Assembly: GCA_965372355.1 (NCBI GenBank) | Contig: CBDVBZ010000166.1 | Location: forward strand, 1-6,771 | Reading direction: 5' to 3' | DNA from: CBDVBZ01 sp965372355 | Lineage (GTDB): Bacteria; Krumholzibacteriota; Krumholzibacteriia; WVZY01 | DNA length: 6,771 nucleotides | Shown here: positions 6,512-6,771 of the stretch, piece after piece | Position numbering within the stretch: position 1 is the first letter of the stretch | Layout of the letters: every line of letters starts with the position of its first letter | Notes under the pieces: model-generated | The model's database searches: none | Seen by the model: only the letters and a program-made list of their open reading frames with translations | Told to the model about the DNA's origin: nothing | Made by a program: the position numbers and the translations under genes

Positions 6512-6523
6512 CCTCAGCCTCCT
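6512..6523 (-). promoter_or_regulatory. Double Shine-Dalgarno of pntAA
   Basis: On the minus strand a full AGGAGG (6518-6523) lies 11 bases before the ATG, and a TGAGG (6512-6516) lies 5 bases before it. The nearer element has the more usual spacing, and the stronger one is a little far. No closer alternative start codon is present. Confidence 0.6.
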
Positions 6524-6582
6524 CTCAACCGTTCTTTACAGATAGAACCGTATTCAATAACAGGCCGTGCACTCCGAAGCGA

Positions 6583-6640
6583 ACTGGCAAGCCAGTATTG
6601 GCACAACCCAAAGTGTTCACTTAAGTTAAGTTTGTGGTTG
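6583..6640. repeat. Cluster of overlapping palindromes in the pntAA leader
   Basis: Several perfect dyads lie in fewer than 60 bases: actggc-aa-gccagt (6583-6596), gcca-gtat-tggc (6591-6602), aagtg-tt-cactt (6611-6622) and acttaa-g-ttaagt (6619-6631), with an outer caacc/ggttg pair (6604-6608 and 6636-6640). Neighbouring dyads share bases, so as RNA they would exclude one another. They could be repressor operators or alternative leader hairpins controlling the transhydrogenase operon. I recognise no named regulator site or riboswitch here. Confidence 0.4.
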
Positions 6641-6649
6641 GAATAAGCT

Positions 6650-6678
6650 AATCTAGCACGTTTTGGAAATGTTCGGAA
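6650..6678 (-). promoter_or_regulatory. Possible promoter of the pnt operon (extended -10 type)
   Basis: On the minus strand a TGCTAGATT element (extended -10, hexamer TAGATT, 6650-6655) lies exactly 17 bases downstream of a weak -35-like TTCCGA (6673-6678). This would give a leader of roughly 135 bases containing the palindrome cluster. The -35 matches the housekeeping consensus at only three of six positions, so the call is tentative. Confidence 0.3.
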
Positions 6679-6710
6679 GGGAAAATCGGAGAAAATTGGG
6701 GGAGGGTCGT

Positions 6711-6771
6711 CCGTCGGGACCGGAACCCGCCACGGGACGGGCCTAAAACGCTGCCGACGGCCTCCGTTCCG
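6711..6771. repeat. GC-rich nested inverted repeats at the right edge
   Basis: Two inverted-repeat pairs interlock: ccgtcgg (6711-6717) with ccgacgg (6754-6760), and cggaac (6721-6726) with gttccg (6766-6771). There are also smaller ones (cccgccacggg, gccgacggc). The segment is much more GC-rich than the AT-rich leader beside it. It could be the end of an upstream gene, a terminator or a structured RNA continuing past the window. It does not fit a tRNA, since there is no proper T-loop, and I cannot assign it. Confidence 0.3.

Noticed and set aside
6681..6700. A tandem 10-base repeat (gaaaatcgga then gaaaattggg) as a possible protein-binding array.
   Set aside because: There are only two imperfect copies in low-complexity A/G-rich sequence. 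This is too little to support a binding array.
6514..6771. A minus-strand frame stays open for 85 codons from the right edge to a TGA 7 bases before pntAA, as if an upstream gene ended there.
   Set aside because: The translation is Arg/Pro-rich and then unlike any family I know, it uses codons unlike the neighbours, and the segment is full of palindromes. A chance open frame is more likely, but sequence to the right would settle it.
6711..6771. A tRNA or other standard small RNA.
   Set aside because: The terminal cggaac/gttccg pairing looks like an acceptor stem, but there is no T-loop consensus, no D-arm and no anticodon arm on either strand.

Overview
All recognisable genes in this window lie on the minus strand, so reading runs from right to left. 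The protein types (an SBP5 lipoprotein, a WaaE/KdtX-like glycosyltransferase and a three-subunit proton-translocating transhydrogenase) and the fairly GC-rich composition suggest a free-living Gram-negative bacterium. It is probably from one of the less-studied environmental phyla. The sequence alone does not allow a firmer placement.

Right part (about 6771 to 3193): a leader of 265 bases holds a possible extended -10 promoter and several overlapping palindromes. It precedes the three-gene pyridine nucleotide transhydrogenase operon: pntAA (soluble NAD(H) domain I), pntAB (three membrane segments, GTG start) and pntB (membrane domain II plus NADP(H) domain III). A small Rieske-type [2Fe-2S] ferredoxin gene starts 7 bases after the pntB stop. 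A convincing intrinsic terminator follows the ferredoxin, so these four genes look like one transcription unit. The transhydrogenase uses the proton-motive force to make NADPH from NADH. The co-transcribed ferredoxin suggests an electron-transfer partner, but no reductase or oxygenase lies nearby.

Middle (3098 to 2025): a complete YchF/Ola1-like P-loop protein has a well-kept C-terminal TGS-like domain, but its G1, G2 and G3 motifs are altered or missing. This is the most unusual protein here. It is followed by two back-to-back perfect hairpins of identical geometry.

Left part (1914 to 1): a family 2 glycosyltransferase of the lipopolysaccharide-core type overlaps by 20 bases the start of a family 5 extracellular solute-binding lipoprotein, which runs off the left edge. 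The overlap suggests translational coupling, although the two functions are not obviously related.

I found no CRISPR array, tRNA, rRNA, insertion sequence or phage gene. Most of the window is ordinary core or envelope metabolism. The points worth following are the degenerate YchF paralog, the pnt-Rieske linkage, the Asn-91 type of PntB and the structured non-coding segments.
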